Source: Natronohydrobacter sp. (GTDB lineage Bacteria > Pseudomonadota > Alphaproteobacteria > Rhodobacterales > Rhodobacteraceae). Taken from it: a stretch of DNA of 28,911 nt. Positions 7,531 to 15,974 of the stretch are shown in pieces. Each line of letters starts with the position of its first letter. Position 1 is the first letter of the stretch. The translations under genes were made by a program, and so were the position numbers. Below the pieces are notes generated by a model, which did no database searches, was not told the DNA's origin, and was given only the letters and a program-made list of their open reading frames with translations. The stretch spans positions 1 to 28,911 of the forward strand of contig SKSL01000077.1 in the NCBI GenBank assembly GCA_007123015.1, read 5' to 3'.

Positions 7531-8187
7531 ATGATAAATAGCTTCCTATCAGGAGAATACAATCAGGTCCTCATTGCTCTTGGTGGCAATCTGAGAGGGC
7601 AAAAGGATAGTCCTGTTGCGCAGATCGATGATGCGCTGCGCCAAATTTCTGAAGCAGGGCTTAAAGTTGACAAGGTCAGTCAGTATTGGAAGACCCCTGC
7701 AATTCCTCTTGGATCCGGTCCCGATTTTGTGAATGCCGCCATCTGTTGCTGGTCTCAAGACCCGCCAGTAGAGATATTATCACATCTTCATGCCATTGAA
7801 CATACTGCAGGTCGTGTCCGTGCTGCGCGCTGGGGCGCGCGGGTGCTTGATCTTGATCTTCTGGCTGTGGGCCAGATGGTTCTGCCCGATGCGGGCGTTT
7901 TCAGGCAATGGATGACCCTTCCTGCTGACGCGCATCAGCACCAGGCGCCTGAAACGCTCATATTGCCGCATCCGCGACTGCAAGAGCGCGCTTTCGTGCT
8001 TGCCCCGCTGGTCGAGGTCGCGCCTGATTGGGTGCACCCGGTTCTGAACAAGTCTGTCGTTGACCTGCATGCAGCCCTGCCCGGACAGGCCTTCGAGGGT
8101 ATGGTCCCGATTTCACGTGAAATTCACACTGGCGGGCGGGCGGATGGCTTGTGTTATCCGTCTGAGCGCAGTAAGGACGGGTCTTGA
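7531..8187 (+). CDS. folK: 2-amino-4-hydroxy-6-hydroxymethyldihydropteridine pyrophosphokinase
   Basis: A 218-residue HPPK, the enzyme that transfers pyrophosphate from ATP to the dihydropterin in folate synthesis. Marks are the N-terminal strand VLIALGGNLRG, the segment YWKTPAIPLGSGPDFVNAA, and the signature RVRAARWGARVLDLDLLAVG (residues 95-114) carrying the ATP- and metal-binding Arg/Asp residues. The later PHPRLQERAFVLAPL is also typical. It is somewhat longer than the 160-residue E. coli enzyme because of an insert around residues 118-145 and a longer tail. No strong ribosome site precedes the ATG. rpoZ follows 31 bp downstream. Confidence 0.95.
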   Translation: MINSFLSGEYNQVLIALGGNLRGQKDSPVAQIDDALRQISEAGLKVDKVSQYWKTPAIPLGSGPDFVNAAICCWSQDPPVEILSHLHAIEHTAGRVRAARWGARVLDLDLLAVGQMVLPDAGVFRQWMTLPADAHQHQAPETLILPHPRLQERAFVLAPLVEVAPDWVHPVLNKSVVDLHAALPGQAFEGMVPISREIHTGGRADGLCYPSERSKDGS

Positions 8188-8218
8188 TCCGGATTCCTAC
8201 ACGAAATGGAGCTTGCTC

Positions 8219-8578
8219 ATGGCCCGAGTGACAGTTGAAGATTGCGTCGACAAGGTGCCTAACCGCTTCGAGTTGGTCGCTCTTGCGTCTCACCGTGCGC
8301 GTGAGATTGCCGCAGGGGCACCGATCACTGTTGATCGTGACAATGACAAGAATCCCGTGGTCGCCTTGCGCGAAATCGCCGAGGAAACCCAATCGGCCGA
8401 TCACCTGCGCGAGCGGATGGTGGAAAGCCTGCAGACCCAGATCGAAGTCGATATGCCCGAAGACGACGACATGGCCCTTCTGTTGGGCGGTGCCGAGCAG
8501 GATATGCCTGAACAGGATGGCATGAACGAAGCGCAGATGTTGCGCGCTTTGATGGAAGCGCAGGGACAACCTGACTGA
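8219..8578 (+). CDS. rpoZ: RNA polymerase omega subunit
   Basis: A 119-residue omega subunit. MARVTVEDCVDKVPNRFELVALASHRAREI is the hallmark N-terminus that clamps the beta' subunit, followed by the alphaproteobacterial extension with an acidic C-terminus. It assists RNA polymerase assembly and contributes to ppGpp binding, which fits its placement directly before the ppGpp synthetase/hydrolase gene. The ATG is preceded by GGAG with 7-nt spacing; the open frame upstream is not part of the protein. A 16-bp tandem duplication overlaps the stop codon. Confidence 0.95.
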   Translation: MARVTVEDCVDKVPNRFELVALASHRAREIAAGAPITVDRDNDKNPVVALREIAEETQSADHLRERMVESLQTQIEVDMPEDDDMALLLGGAEQDMPEQDGMNEAQMLRALMEAQGQPD

Positions 8579-8598
8579 GAGGCAACCTGACTGAGGGG
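8567..8598. repeat. 16-bp tandem duplication across the rpoZ stop codon
   Basis: CAACCTGACTGAGAGG (8567-8582) is repeated at 8583-8598 with one A/G difference. The first copy supplies the rpoZ stop TGA. It looks like a small recent slippage or duplication in the rpoZ-rsh spacer. Confidence 0.8.
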
Positions 8599-8654
8599 CA
8601 GACCCGGAAGTCGCTTTGCGCCGTCCAGTCGGGGATGCAGAAAGGGCCACAGGC

Positions 8655-10772
8655 GTGATCGCGCAGGATGATCTGGTCGCACTTGTGCGAAACTACAATC
8701 CGCGCAGTGACTCCGCTCTGATCCGGCAGGCTTGGGACTACGGTGCCGAAATGCATTCGGGCCAGTTCCGACATTCGGGCGAGCCTTATTTTACGCATCC
8801 CGTTGCTGTGGCGGCACTGCTGACAGAAATGCGGCTGGACGATGCGACCATCATCACAGCGCTTCTTCATGATACGATCGAGGACACGAAATCCACGTTC
8901 GGCGAAGTGACGCGGCTATTTGGCCCCCAGATTGCCGAGCTTGTCGATGGTGTCACCAAGCTGACCAATCTGCAGCTGTCTTCGTCCGAGGCCAAAGAAG
9001 CCGAGAACATCCGCAAGCTGCTGATCGCCATGTCGCGCGATCTTCGGGTCATTCTGGTCAAGCTTGCGGACCGATTGCACAATATGCGCACGATCCGGTC
9101 GATGCGTCCGGAAAAGCAGGCCCAGAAAGCCCGGGAAACCATGGATATCTATGCCCCCCTTGCTGGGCGCATGGGTATGCAATGGATGCGCGAGGAACTG
9201 GAAGACCTGTCCTTCCGGGTGCTGAACCCAGAAGCGCGCAATTCGATCCTGCGCCGCTTCATCACCTTGCAGCGCGAAGCGGGCGATGTGGTGCACCGGA
9301 TCAGCGCCGATATGCGCGCCGAACTGGACCGGGCCGGGATCGAGGCCGATGTCTATGGGCGCGCGAAAAAACCTTATTCGATCTGGCGCAAGATGCAGGA
9401 GAAGGATCTGGCCTTCTCGCGCCTGTCGGATATCTACGGCTTCCGGATCATCACCCAGACGCCTGAAGATTGCTACCGTATCCTTGGGGCGATGCATGCG
9501 CGCTGGCGTGCTGTGCCGGGGCGGTTCAAGGATTATATCAGTCAGCCCAAATCGAACGGGTATCGCTCGATCCATACGACTGTGTCCGGGCGCGATGGCA
9601 AGCGTGTGGAAATCCAGATCCGCACGCAGGAAATGCATGAAGTGGCCGAGGCCGGGGTCGCGGCGCATTGGGCTTACCGCGACGGGCAGCGTTCCGAGAA
9701 CCCGTTCGCGGTCGATCCGGCGAAATGGATCAGCACGCTGACCGAAGGTTTTGACACTGACGATGATTACGATGCGTTTCTCGAGCATGTGAAGCTTGAG
9801 ATGTATTCGGATCAGGTCTTCTGCTTCACGCCCAAAGGCGATGTGATTCAATTGCCGAAAGGTGCGACGCCGTTGGATTTTGCCTATGCGATCCATACCC
9901 GGATCGGGGATAGCTGCGTCTCGGCCAAGGTTGACGGCTTGCGCGTGCCACTCTGGACACGGTTGCGCAACGGGCAATCTGTCGAGATCATCTCGGCGGA
10001 AGGTCAGCGCCCGCAATCAAGCTGGATCGATATCGTGGTCACAGGCCGCGCGAAATCGGCGATTCGCCGCGCGCTGCGCGACGAGGATCGCGCGCGCTTC
10101 ATCCGGCTTGGCAATGAACTTCTGCGGCTGGCTTTCGAAGCCTCCGGACGCGATCTCAGCCCCAAGGCGCTGAACACTGCCGCGCGGTTGCTGAATATCA
10201 CGGATGCGAATGAGCTGCGCGCGCAAGTGGGGGCCGCGATCATCAGCGCGCGGCGTATTGTGGCGGCACTCTATCCCGAAACCGCTTTGACCGAACCCGA
10301 AGTGGATGGCGCGCGCCCTGTGGCCGGGCTCGAGGCAGATCAGTCCTTCCTGCGCGCCCCTTGCTGTCAGCCGCTACCGGGCGAGCGGATCATCGGTATC
10401 ACCTATCGCGGCAAGGGGGTGGTGGCGCATTGCATGGATTGCGAAGCGCTTGCGGATTTTGACGACCAGCCCGAACGCTGGATCGATCTGCGCTGGCTGG
10501 CTGGAACGCATCCGGCGATCTACGGCGTGACACTCGACCTGACGATTTCCAATGATGCCGGGGTGCTCGGGCGCGTCTGCAGCTTGATCGGCGAGCATAA
10601 GGCCAATATCTCTGATTTGCGCTTCGTGGATCGCAAACCTGATTTTTATCGCCTGTTGGTCGAAGTCGAGTTGCGCGCCATCGCGCATCTGCATCAGGTG
10701 ATGACAGCGCTTGAGGCGGAAACGGCTGTGGCTCAGGTTGTTCGGTCGCAGGATCCTGCCCTGCGCCCCTGA
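8655..10772 (+). CDS. spoT: Bifunctional (p)ppGpp synthetase/hydrolase (Rsh/SpoT)
   Basis: A 705-residue long RelA/SpoT homologue, the single Rsh expected in this group. Domains in order are: an HD hydrolase with FRHSGEPYFTHPVAVA and LLHDTIEDT (H72, D73); a synthetase of about residues 235-345 with YGRAKKPYSIWRKM and PKSNGYRSIHTTV; TGS at about 387-450 (FCFTPKGDVIQLPKGATPLDFAYAIH); a helical/zinc-finger-like part with CC and HCMDC; and a C-terminal ACT (GVTLDLTISNDAGVLGRV). The synthetase loop reads RFKD (290-293), the RxKD form found in bifunctional enzymes. The GTG at 8655 is preferred over TTG 8616 because AAAGGG lies 8 nt upstream and MIAQDDLVALVR matches the family start. Confidence 0.95.
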   Translation: MIAQDDLVALVRNYNPRSDSALIRQAWDYGAEMHSGQFRHSGEPYFTHPVAVAALLTEMRLDDATIITALLHDTIEDTKSTFGEVTRLFGPQIAELVDGVTKLTNLQLSSSEAKEAENIRKLLIAMSRDLRVILVKLADRLHNMRTIRSMRPEKQAQKARETMDIYAPLAGRMGMQWMREELEDLSFRVLNPEARNSILRRFITLQREAGDVVHRISADMRAELDRAGIEADVYGRAKKPYSIWRKMQEKDLAFSRLSDIYGFRIITQTPEDCYRILGAMHARWRAVPGRFKDYISQPKSNGYRSIHTTVSGRDGKRVEIQIRTQEMHEVAEAGVAAHWAYRDGQRSENPFAVDPAKWISTLTEGFDTDDDYDAFLEHVKLEMYSDQVFCFTPKGDVIQLPKGATPLDFAYAIHTRIGDSCVSAKVDGLRVPLWTRLRNGQSVEIISAEGQRPQSSWIDIVVTGRAKSAIRRALRDEDRARFIRLGNELLRLAFEASGRDLSPKALNTAARLLNITDANELRAQVGAAIISARRIVAALYPETALTEPEVDGARPVAGLEADQSFLRAPCCQPLPGERIIGITYRGKGVVAHCMDCEALADFDDQPERWIDLRWLAGTHPAIYGVTLDLTISNDAGVLGRVCSLIGEHKANISDLRFVDRKPDFYRLLVEVELRAIAHLHQVMTALEAETAVAQVVRSQDPALRP

Positions 10773-10801
10773 TCCGCGGTGAAGTAGGAAAGTGAGCGAG
10801 T

Positions 10802-11446
10802 TTGGTCTTCAAGCGTCGGACGCCGCGGAATTTTCGTCAGAAGCTGGTGAATCTCTTGATCCCCGGCGGGGGTTGGGGGCGGTCTGCGAATTACGTTCTG
10901 CACCGGCTGCGCCGCCTGCCAGATAGTCCCGAACGAATCGCAAAAGGTATCGCGGCCGGGGTGGCTGTCAGTTGCACGCCGCTGTTTGGGTTGCATTTCG
11001 TGGCGGCAGCCTCGCTTGCCTGGGCGATGCGCGGCAATATTCTGGCTGCATTGCTGGCAACATTCTTCGGCAATCCGTTCACCTTTCCAGTGATTGCTGT
11101 CTCGGCGCTGGAACTGGGCAGCTTTCTGCTTGGGCGCGAGCGTTCGGCCAAAGCGCCCGAAGCGATCCGGGCCTTTGGCGAGATCTGGGCCGAGTTCGGG
11201 CGCAATTTTCTTGCGATCTTCACGGATGCGCCGTTTCAGATGGAAAAGCTGAACAAATTCGGCTGGGATATCTTCGTGCCCTATCTTCTGGGCGGTGTGA
11301 TCATCGGCGCGATCTGTGCCGTGCCCGCCTATTTCCTGTCGCTGCCGGTCATTCGGGCCTATCGCAAGCGCAGGTTGAAGAAGCTTCAGGAACGCTTCGA
11401 GATGGCGCGCAAGCAACAGGGAAAAAACCAGAAGACCACGCCATAG
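10802..11446 (+). CDS. DUF2062 membrane protein
   Basis: A 214-residue DUF2062 protein with a basic N-terminus, the motif RRLPDSPERIAKGIAAGVAVSCTPLFGLHF and then helices around ATFFGNPFTFPVI and LLGGVIIGAICAVPAYFLSLPVI, giving about three membrane segments. The tail is Lys/Arg/Gln-rich and cytoplasmic. The family function is unknown. The start appears to be TTG (10802): an in-frame TGA lies 9 nt upstream and the resulting MVFKRRTPRNF matches the usual beginning of the family. It lies between rsh and pdxJ, a common arrangement in Rhodobacterales, and is presumably co-transcribed with them. Confidence 0.88.
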   Translation: MVFKRRTPRNFRQKLVNLLIPGGGWGRSANYVLHRLRRLPDSPERIAKGIAAGVAVSCTPLFGLHFVAAASLAWAMRGNILAALLATFFGNPFTFPVIAVSALELGSFLLGRERSAKAPEAIRAFGEIWAEFGRNFLAIFTDAPFQMEKLNKFGWDIFVPYLLGGVIIGAICAVPAYFLSLPVIRAYRKRRLKKLQERFEMARKQQGKNQKTTP

Positions 11447-11506
11447 GCTTATTGAGTTCCGGAAGGACTGGCTTATGCTCTGGTGCAGGAAAGTCGAGGA
11501 TATGTC

Positions 11507-12265
11507 ATGACATTGCCCAGCCCGGATGCTCCTTTGCGATTGGGGGTGAATATCGACCATGTGGCCACTGTGCGCAACGCGCGTGGGGGCGCAGATCCTG
11601 ATCCGGCCCGTGCGGCGCGACTGGCGCAACAGGCTGGTGCCGACGGGATTACCCTGCATCTGCGCGAAGATCGGCGTCATATCGTGGATGCTGATCTGCG
11701 CGCTGTGATGGACGCTGTTACCCTGCCCATCAATCTTGAGATGGCCGCGACCGAAGAGATGCTGTCGATTGCTCTTGCGCATAACCCGCATGCGGTCTGC
11801 ATCGTCCCTGAACGGCGCGAGGAACGCACCACTGAAGGCGGGCTTGAAGTCGCGGCGGATACACAACGGCTGAGCGCGTTCATCGCCCCGCTGCATGCTG
11901 CGGGTGCGCGAGTGTCGCTCTTTCTGGCGCCCGATGAGGCGCAGATCGAGGCTGCCAGGCAGGTTGGCGCGCAGGTCGTCGAGCTGCATACCGGCAGCTA
12001 TGCCGAGCATGTCGCGGCGGGCGATGATGCGGCCCGCGACGATGAGCTGCGCCGCTTGTTCGCTGCTGCGAGCCTGGCGCAGGATCTGGGGTTGGAAGTG
12101 CATGCCGGGCATGGGCTGAGCTTTGCCAATGTCGGACCGATCGCGGCCATCCCGGAAGTGGTTGAATTGAATATCGGACATTTCCTGATAGGAGAGGCCA
12201 TTTTCACCGGACTGGAAGCTGCTGTCCGGGAAATGCGCCGCCAGATGGCGCTTGCCCGGATGTGA
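11507..12265 (+). CDS. pdxJ: Pyridoxine 5'-phosphate synthase
   Basis: A 252-residue PdxJ, the TIM-barrel enzyme condensing 3-amino-2-oxopropyl phosphate with deoxyxylulose 5-phosphate to make pyridoxine 5'-phosphate (DXP-dependent vitamin B6 route). Visible family segments are LGVNIDHVATVRNARGG, GADGITLHLREDRRHI, NLEMAATEEM, ELHTGSYAEH and LEVHAGHGLSFANV, with VVELNIGHFLIGEAIF at the C-terminus. The ATG at 11507 has GAGGA 6 nt upstream. acpS follows after 10 nt, an order also seen in E. coli (pdxJ-acpS). Confidence 0.96.
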   Translation: MTLPSPDAPLRLGVNIDHVATVRNARGGADPDPARAARLAQQAGADGITLHLREDRRHIVDADLRAVMDAVTLPINLEMAATEEMLSIALAHNPHAVCIVPERREERTTEGGLEVAADTQRLSAFIAPLHAAGARVSLFLAPDEAQIEAARQVGAQVVELHTGSYAEHVAAGDDAARDDELRRLFAAASLAQDLGLEVHAGHGLSFANVGPIAAIPEVVELNIGHFLIGEAIFTGLEAAVREMRRQMALARM

Positions 12266-12275
12266 GGTAGGCCCG

Positions 12276-12704
12276 GTGATCATCGGCATCGGCACGGATC
12301 TGGCGAATATCGACCGGATCGCGGGCACCTTGGCGCGCTTCGGCGATCGGTTCCGGCATCGTGTCTTCACGGAAGAAGAACGCGCGCGCGCCGCCCGACG
12401 CGGGGATGATCCGGCGACATATGCCAAGCGCTGGGCCGCGAAAGAAGCGTGTTCTAAGGCTTTGGGGACCGGTCTTGCAATGGGGATTTCCTGGCGCGAT
12501 ATGTGGGTGACCAACCGCAAGGGGGGGCAACCGGTCATGCATGTTTCGGGCTGGGCCGCAGAGCGTCTGGCAAGCCTGACGCCCGAAGGCTATGAGGCGA
12601 TCATCCATGTCAGCCTGACCGATGACGCGCCCTGGGCGCAGGCTTTTGTGGTCATCGAGGCGCGACAGTCCGGCCAGTCTGAAGGCGTGCCGCCTGCATC
12701 CTAA
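12276..12704 (+). CDS. acpS: Holo-[acyl-carrier-protein] synthase
   Basis: A 142-residue AcpS-type phosphopantetheinyl transferase. It moves the 4'-phosphopantetheine arm from CoA onto apo-ACP for fatty acid synthesis. Metal- and CoA-binding residues are visible in MIIGIGTDLANIDRI (D8) and in KRWAAKEACSKALGTG (E57, followed by the conserved Lys). It starts at GTG with GAGG 8 nt upstream and lies 10 nt after pdxJ, so it is almost certainly in the same transcript. The last 15 or so residues are a non-conserved tail. Confidence 0.95.
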   Translation: MIIGIGTDLANIDRIAGTLARFGDRFRHRVFTEEERARAARRGDDPATYAKRWAAKEACSKALGTGLAMGISWRDMWVTNRKGGQPVMHVSGWAAERLASLTPEGYEAIIHVSLTDDAPWAQAFVVIEARQSGQSEGVPPAS

Positions 12705-12806
12705 CGCAGGCGCATCCTGAGCGACCGAGGTCGCGAAAGCAACTGTCGCAGAGATGCGCCGTCGCACAAAACGCGCTGTCTCATACCACCGCAGAAGCTG
12801 GCGTCC

Positions 12807-13232
12807 TTATCTCGCTTCGCGCTGCACGGCTTGCCGCGCCAAGGCCGAGTCGCGATCTGACAGGCCCAGAAGATTGCTGACAACGCGCATCAGCCCGTCT
12901 TCATACGGGTCACGGCGCTGGTCAGACAGCACGATCCGCCATAAGTCCTGCAACACAGAGCCGCGCTCTTCCAGAGGTACGATGTCCTTGATCGGCCGCG
13001 TCAGATGCACAGTGTCGCCGGCCTGCGCCTCTTGGGCCTCGGCCTCGGTCAGCAATTCGGCACCCCGTTCGGCCCCGAACCGCCGCGCCAGCGCTGTACG
13101 GATCAGCGCTACTTCTTCTGTATCATAATCCCCATCAATGCGCGCGGCACGCACCAACAGCATGGCCAGCGCCAGATCCCCGGCCGGGCGCGGCAGTTCA
13201 GGGGCACGGGGGCGGAACAGGGACCAGATCAT
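12807..13232 (-). CDS. TerB-like (tellurite resistance TerB/DjlA-N) helical protein
   Basis: A 141-residue all-helical protein of the TerB/DjlA N-terminal type. The pattern LALAMLLVRAARIDGDYDTEEVALI (about residues 20-44) shows the family's first helix and the acidic metal-binding turn after A-x-x-D. A second DPYEDGLMRVVSNLLGLSDRD segment resembles the C-terminal half repeat. Its ATG overlaps the msrB stop (ATGA), so the two genes are translationally coupled. Family members are thought to sense metal ions or couple to membranes, but no role can be assigned here. Tellurite resistance itself should not be assumed. Confidence 0.8.
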   Translation of the reverse strand: MIWSLFRPRAPELPRPAGDLALAMLLVRAARIDGDYDTEEVALIRTALARRFGAERGAELLTEAEAQEAQAGDTVHLTRPIKDIVPLEERGSVLQDLWRIVLSDQRRDPYEDGLMRVVSNLLGLSDRDSALARQAVQREAR

Positions 13233-13747
13233 GCGCCGACCGGCAGCCCTTCGACAACGCCAGTCTCATCGGGCGTGAAGGTCAGCGCCAGACCATTGAT
13301 GCAATGCCGCTTGCCCGTGGGGGCGGGGCCATCGTCAAAGATATGACCCTGATGACCGCCGCAATTGGCACAATGGACCTCTGTGCGGACCATGAAGAAG
13401 CTGCGGTCTGTCTGTGTGCCAACGGCGCCTTCGATCGCGTCCCAGAAACTCGGCCAGCCTGTGCGGCTGTCAAACTTGGTCTCGGAGCGATAGAGCGCAT
13501 GGCCGCAGCCAGCGCAATTATATGTCCCTGTGCGGGCTTCATGCAGCAGTGGCGAGCGTTCGCCCTTCAGACTGTTGGTGAAGGCGCGTTCTGTGGCATG
13601 TTCGCGCAGCACTGCAAATTGTGCCGGGGTCAATCGCGCCCGCCATTCTTCCGTCGAGAGTGTAAAGGGAAATTCTGCCTCGCTGGCCCCGGCCCGCGCG
13701 CCAAACATCGCCAAGCCTGCTGCGGCAAGGAAAGATCGTCTTTGCAT
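13229..13747 (-). CDS. msrB: Tat-exported peptide-methionine (R)-S-oxide reductase MsrB
   Basis: A 172-residue MsrB. Structural zinc Cys pairs are C78/C81 (NCAGCG) and C126/C129 (HCANCG); the catalytic Cys is C149 in GKRHCINGLAL. The core GWPSFWDAI and GHIFDDGPAPTG is canonical. The N-terminus MQRRSFLAAAGLAMFGARAGA is a twin-arginine signal with an AxA-like cleavage site, so the enzyme probably repairs oxidised Met in the periplasm. The second Met (13747) is chosen because AGGTGG lies 5 nt before it; the frame also opens at 13765. The usual Ser after the catalytic CIN is Gly here, a mild deviation. Confidence 0.93.
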   Translation of the reverse strand: MQRRSFLAAAGLAMFGARAGASEAEFPFTLSTEEWRARLTPAQFAVLREHATERAFTNSLKGERSPLLHEARTGTYNCAGCGHALYRSETKFDSRTGWPSFWDAIEGAVGTQTDRSFFMVRTEVHCANCGGHQGHIFDDGPAPTGKRHCINGLALTFTPDETGVVEGLPVGA

Positions 13748-13895
13748 ATCATCCACCTTTGTCATCTGAGACAGGATATAGGGTGAAAAGAGGCGATTTG
13801 TTTCAGTAGGGCGCTATCACCTTTTCGCGACCGGGCTTTTGCGCAGACAGGATCTCGGCTTCACCTGGTGCCTGCGATCTGGCATGGTTGCACGC

Positions 13896-15815
13896 ATGAG
13901 TCTGCCCCCCGGTTTCCTTGATGAATTGCGCGACCGTGTCCCGATCAGTTCCGTGGTCGGGCGCAAGGTCACATGGGATATGCGCAAATCCAATCAGGCC
14001 AAAGGGGATTTCTGGGCGCCATGCCCGTTTCATCAGGAAAAATCAGCGTCTTTTCATGTAGATGATCGCAAGGGCTTCTATTACTGTTTTGGCTGCCATG
14101 CCAAAGGCGACACGCTGAAATTTCTGCAGGAAACCGAGAATATCGGCTTCATGGACGCGGTCGCGCTGTTGGCGCGCGAGGCCGGCATGACGCTGCCGGA
14201 ACGTGACCCGCGGGCCGCCGAGAAAGCCGACCGGCTGAGTGAACTGGCGGATGTGATGGAAGCGGCGGTGCGCTTCTACCGCATGCAGTTGAGCAGCAGT
14301 GCGGCCCATTCTGCGCGCGACTATCTGGCCGGTCGCGGTTTGCAGGGCGCTGCGCTTGAGCGTTTCGAGATCGGCTTTGTTCCGGCGACCCGCCGCGCGC
14401 TCTGGGATCATCTGACCCGTGCCGGGGTGGCCGCCGAAAAGATACTCGAAGCCGGGCTGGCCATAGCGCCCGATGATGGCGGCCAACCCTATGACCGGTT
14501 TCGTGGCCGGATCATGTTCCCGATCCGGGACGGGCGGGGGCGCTGCATTGCCTTCGGGGGCCGCGCGATGGACCCCAATGACCGCGCCAAATACCTCAAC
14601 TCCCCTGAAACGCCTTTGTTCGACAAGGGCCGCTCGCTGTACAACCTTGGCCCTGCGCGCGTTGCTGCGGGCAAATCCGGCCCCTTGATCGTCGCCGAAG
14701 GCTATATGGATGTCATCGCCCTTGTCAGCGCCGGGTTCGAAGCTGCAGTTGCCCCGCTTGGCACTGCCATCACTGAAGAGCAATTGCGCCAGATCTGGCG
14801 GCTCTCGCCCGAGCCGGTGATTGCGCTCGATGGGGACGCTGCGGGCCTGCGCGCGGGCTACCGGCTGATGGATCTGGCACTGCCGCATCTGGGACCGGAC
14901 AGCTCGCTGCGCTTCTGTCTCTTGCCCGACAAGATGGACCCTGATGATGTGCTGCGCACAGGCGGGGCAGGGGCGATGCGCAAGCTGATCGAGGGGGCTG
15001 TGCCGCTTGTGCAGCTGCTGTGGCAGCGCGACACCGAAGGCCAGGTCTTTGACAGCCCCGAGCGGCGCGCCAGCCTCGACAAACGCTTGCGCGCGGCGCT
15101 CGCGAAGATCTCTGATCCCGGATTGCGTGGACACTACGCTGAAGAGCTGCGCCGCCTGCGCGCGGAATTCTTTCAACCGCAGCGCAATTCGGGTCGCAAG
15201 CGCGATTTTCAACGCCGCGGCGCGTTCAGCCCATCTGCCGCGCCCTCGCTCGCGGCCACGCGCGCCACGCTGCTTGCGGCCAGTGACGGGGATGATGTGG
15301 CCGAACGGATGCGCGAAGAAGTTATCCTTGCGATTCTGTTGACCCATCCGGACCTGTTGCCCGAATTCCTGCCCGATCTGGAGCGCGCCGAGATGCGCCA
15401 GCCCCGTGCCGAGTGCCTCCGCCACGCTTTGCTGCACTGGTCTGACGAGGACGTCCTGCCAGCGCCTGCGCAGCAGGCGGCAGACCAGATACGCGCGCTG
15501 GGCCATGTGCGTATTGCCCCGCCAGTGCGCCATGCCGGGGATCGCGAACTGGCCCGCCGCTGCCTGAGCGAAGAATTTGCCAAGCTTTTTGCGCGGCGCG
15601 GTGTGCTGCAGGAAATGCGGGAAGCGGCCGAAGATGTGGCCGATCTGGCAGATGAAGGGCTGACCTGGCGGCTGCGGCAGGCGGCAGAAACACGCAACCG
15701 GGCCGAGCGGTCGCGCTTGTCTGATTCGGCTGATCTTGGGGAGGATCGCGCGGCCCTCTCCAATATCTTGCAGCAGATGATCGAATCACAGGTCTGGGTG
15801 AAGCCGAAAAAGTGA
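13896..15815 (+). CDS. dnaG: DNA primase
   Basis: A 639-residue DnaG. The N-terminal CHC2 zinc finger is complete: C43, H46, C64 and C67 in APCPFHQEKS and YYCFGCHAKGD. The RNA polymerase core and TOPRIM fold follow, with LIVAEGYMDVIALV (the catalytic Glu) and PVIALDGDAAG (the DxD-type pair). The C-terminal helicase-binding region is low-complexity and ends in VKPKK. It synthesises RNA primers at the replication fork. The start MSLPPGFLDELRDRVPI is the usual alphaproteobacterial N-terminus, although the Shine-Dalgarno is weak. It is followed 159 bp later by rpoD, the classic macromolecular-synthesis pairing. Confidence 0.96.
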   Translation: MSLPPGFLDELRDRVPISSVVGRKVTWDMRKSNQAKGDFWAPCPFHQEKSASFHVDDRKGFYYCFGCHAKGDTLKFLQETENIGFMDAVALLAREAGMTLPERDPRAAEKADRLSELADVMEAAVRFYRMQLSSSAAHSARDYLAGRGLQGAALERFEIGFVPATRRALWDHLTRAGVAAEKILEAGLAIAPDDGGQPYDRFRGRIMFPIRDGRGRCIAFGGRAMDPNDRAKYLNSPETPLFDKGRSLYNLGPARVAAGKSGPLIVAEGYMDVIALVSAGFEAAVAPLGTAITEEQLRQIWRLSPEPVIALDGDAAGLRAGYRLMDLALPHLGPDSSLRFCLLPDKMDPDDVLRTGGAGAMRKLIEGAVPLVQLLWQRDTEGQVFDSPERRASLDKRLRAALAKISDPGLRGHYAEELRRLRAEFFQPQRNSGRKRDFQRRGAFSPSAAPSLAATRATLLAASDGDDVAERMREEVILAILLTHPDLLPEFLPDLERAEMRQPRAECLRHALLHWSDEDVLPAPAQQAADQIRALGHVRIAPPVRHAGDRELARRCLSEEFAKLFARRGVLQEMREAAEDVADLADEGLTWRLRQAAETRNRAERSRLSDSADLGEDRAALSNILQQMIESQVWVKPKK

Positions 15816-15906
15816 CGAAGGCCCTGCTGTAGCGCGCGGTCGCGTCTGCAAAATGCCCGGCAGAACTGGAAAAGCCGGTATTTATTTCCTAGATAGAAGA
15901 GATCGA

Positions 15907-15943
15907 ACCGACTGGGCCGGGTGATTCGGTTCGCTGAGTCGGT
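15907..15943 (+). promoter_or_regulatory. Inverted repeat in the rpoD leader
   Basis: ACCGACT (15907-15913) and AGTCGGT (15937-15943) are perfect reverse complements around 23 nt of G+C-rich sequence, in the 159-bp dnaG-rpoD spacer. It could be a leader stem. No sigma-type promoter stands out convincingly in the spacer. Confidence 0.3.
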
Positions 15944-15974
15944 CCAGCCCGCCCAGACAGCACCGGGAGCTTTC

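Noticed and set aside
8616..8654. Upstream TTG start for the rsh gene
   Set aside because: The GTG at 8655 has AAAGGG at 8-nt spacing and starts the protein at the family's usual position; TTG adds 13 codons of poor-looking sequence.
10733..12538. Minus-strand open frame of about 600 codons opposite DUF2062, pdxJ and acpS
   Set aside because: The three plus-strand genes have strong family motifs; this frame has none and crosses all three genes.
12721..12734. GCGACC-GA-GGTCGC as a possible terminator after acpS
   Set aside because: The 2-nt loop is sterically unlikely and there is no T-run.
14043..15533. Minus-strand open frame of about 500 codons opposite dnaG
   Set aside because: It is a shadow of dnaG, with no family resemblance.
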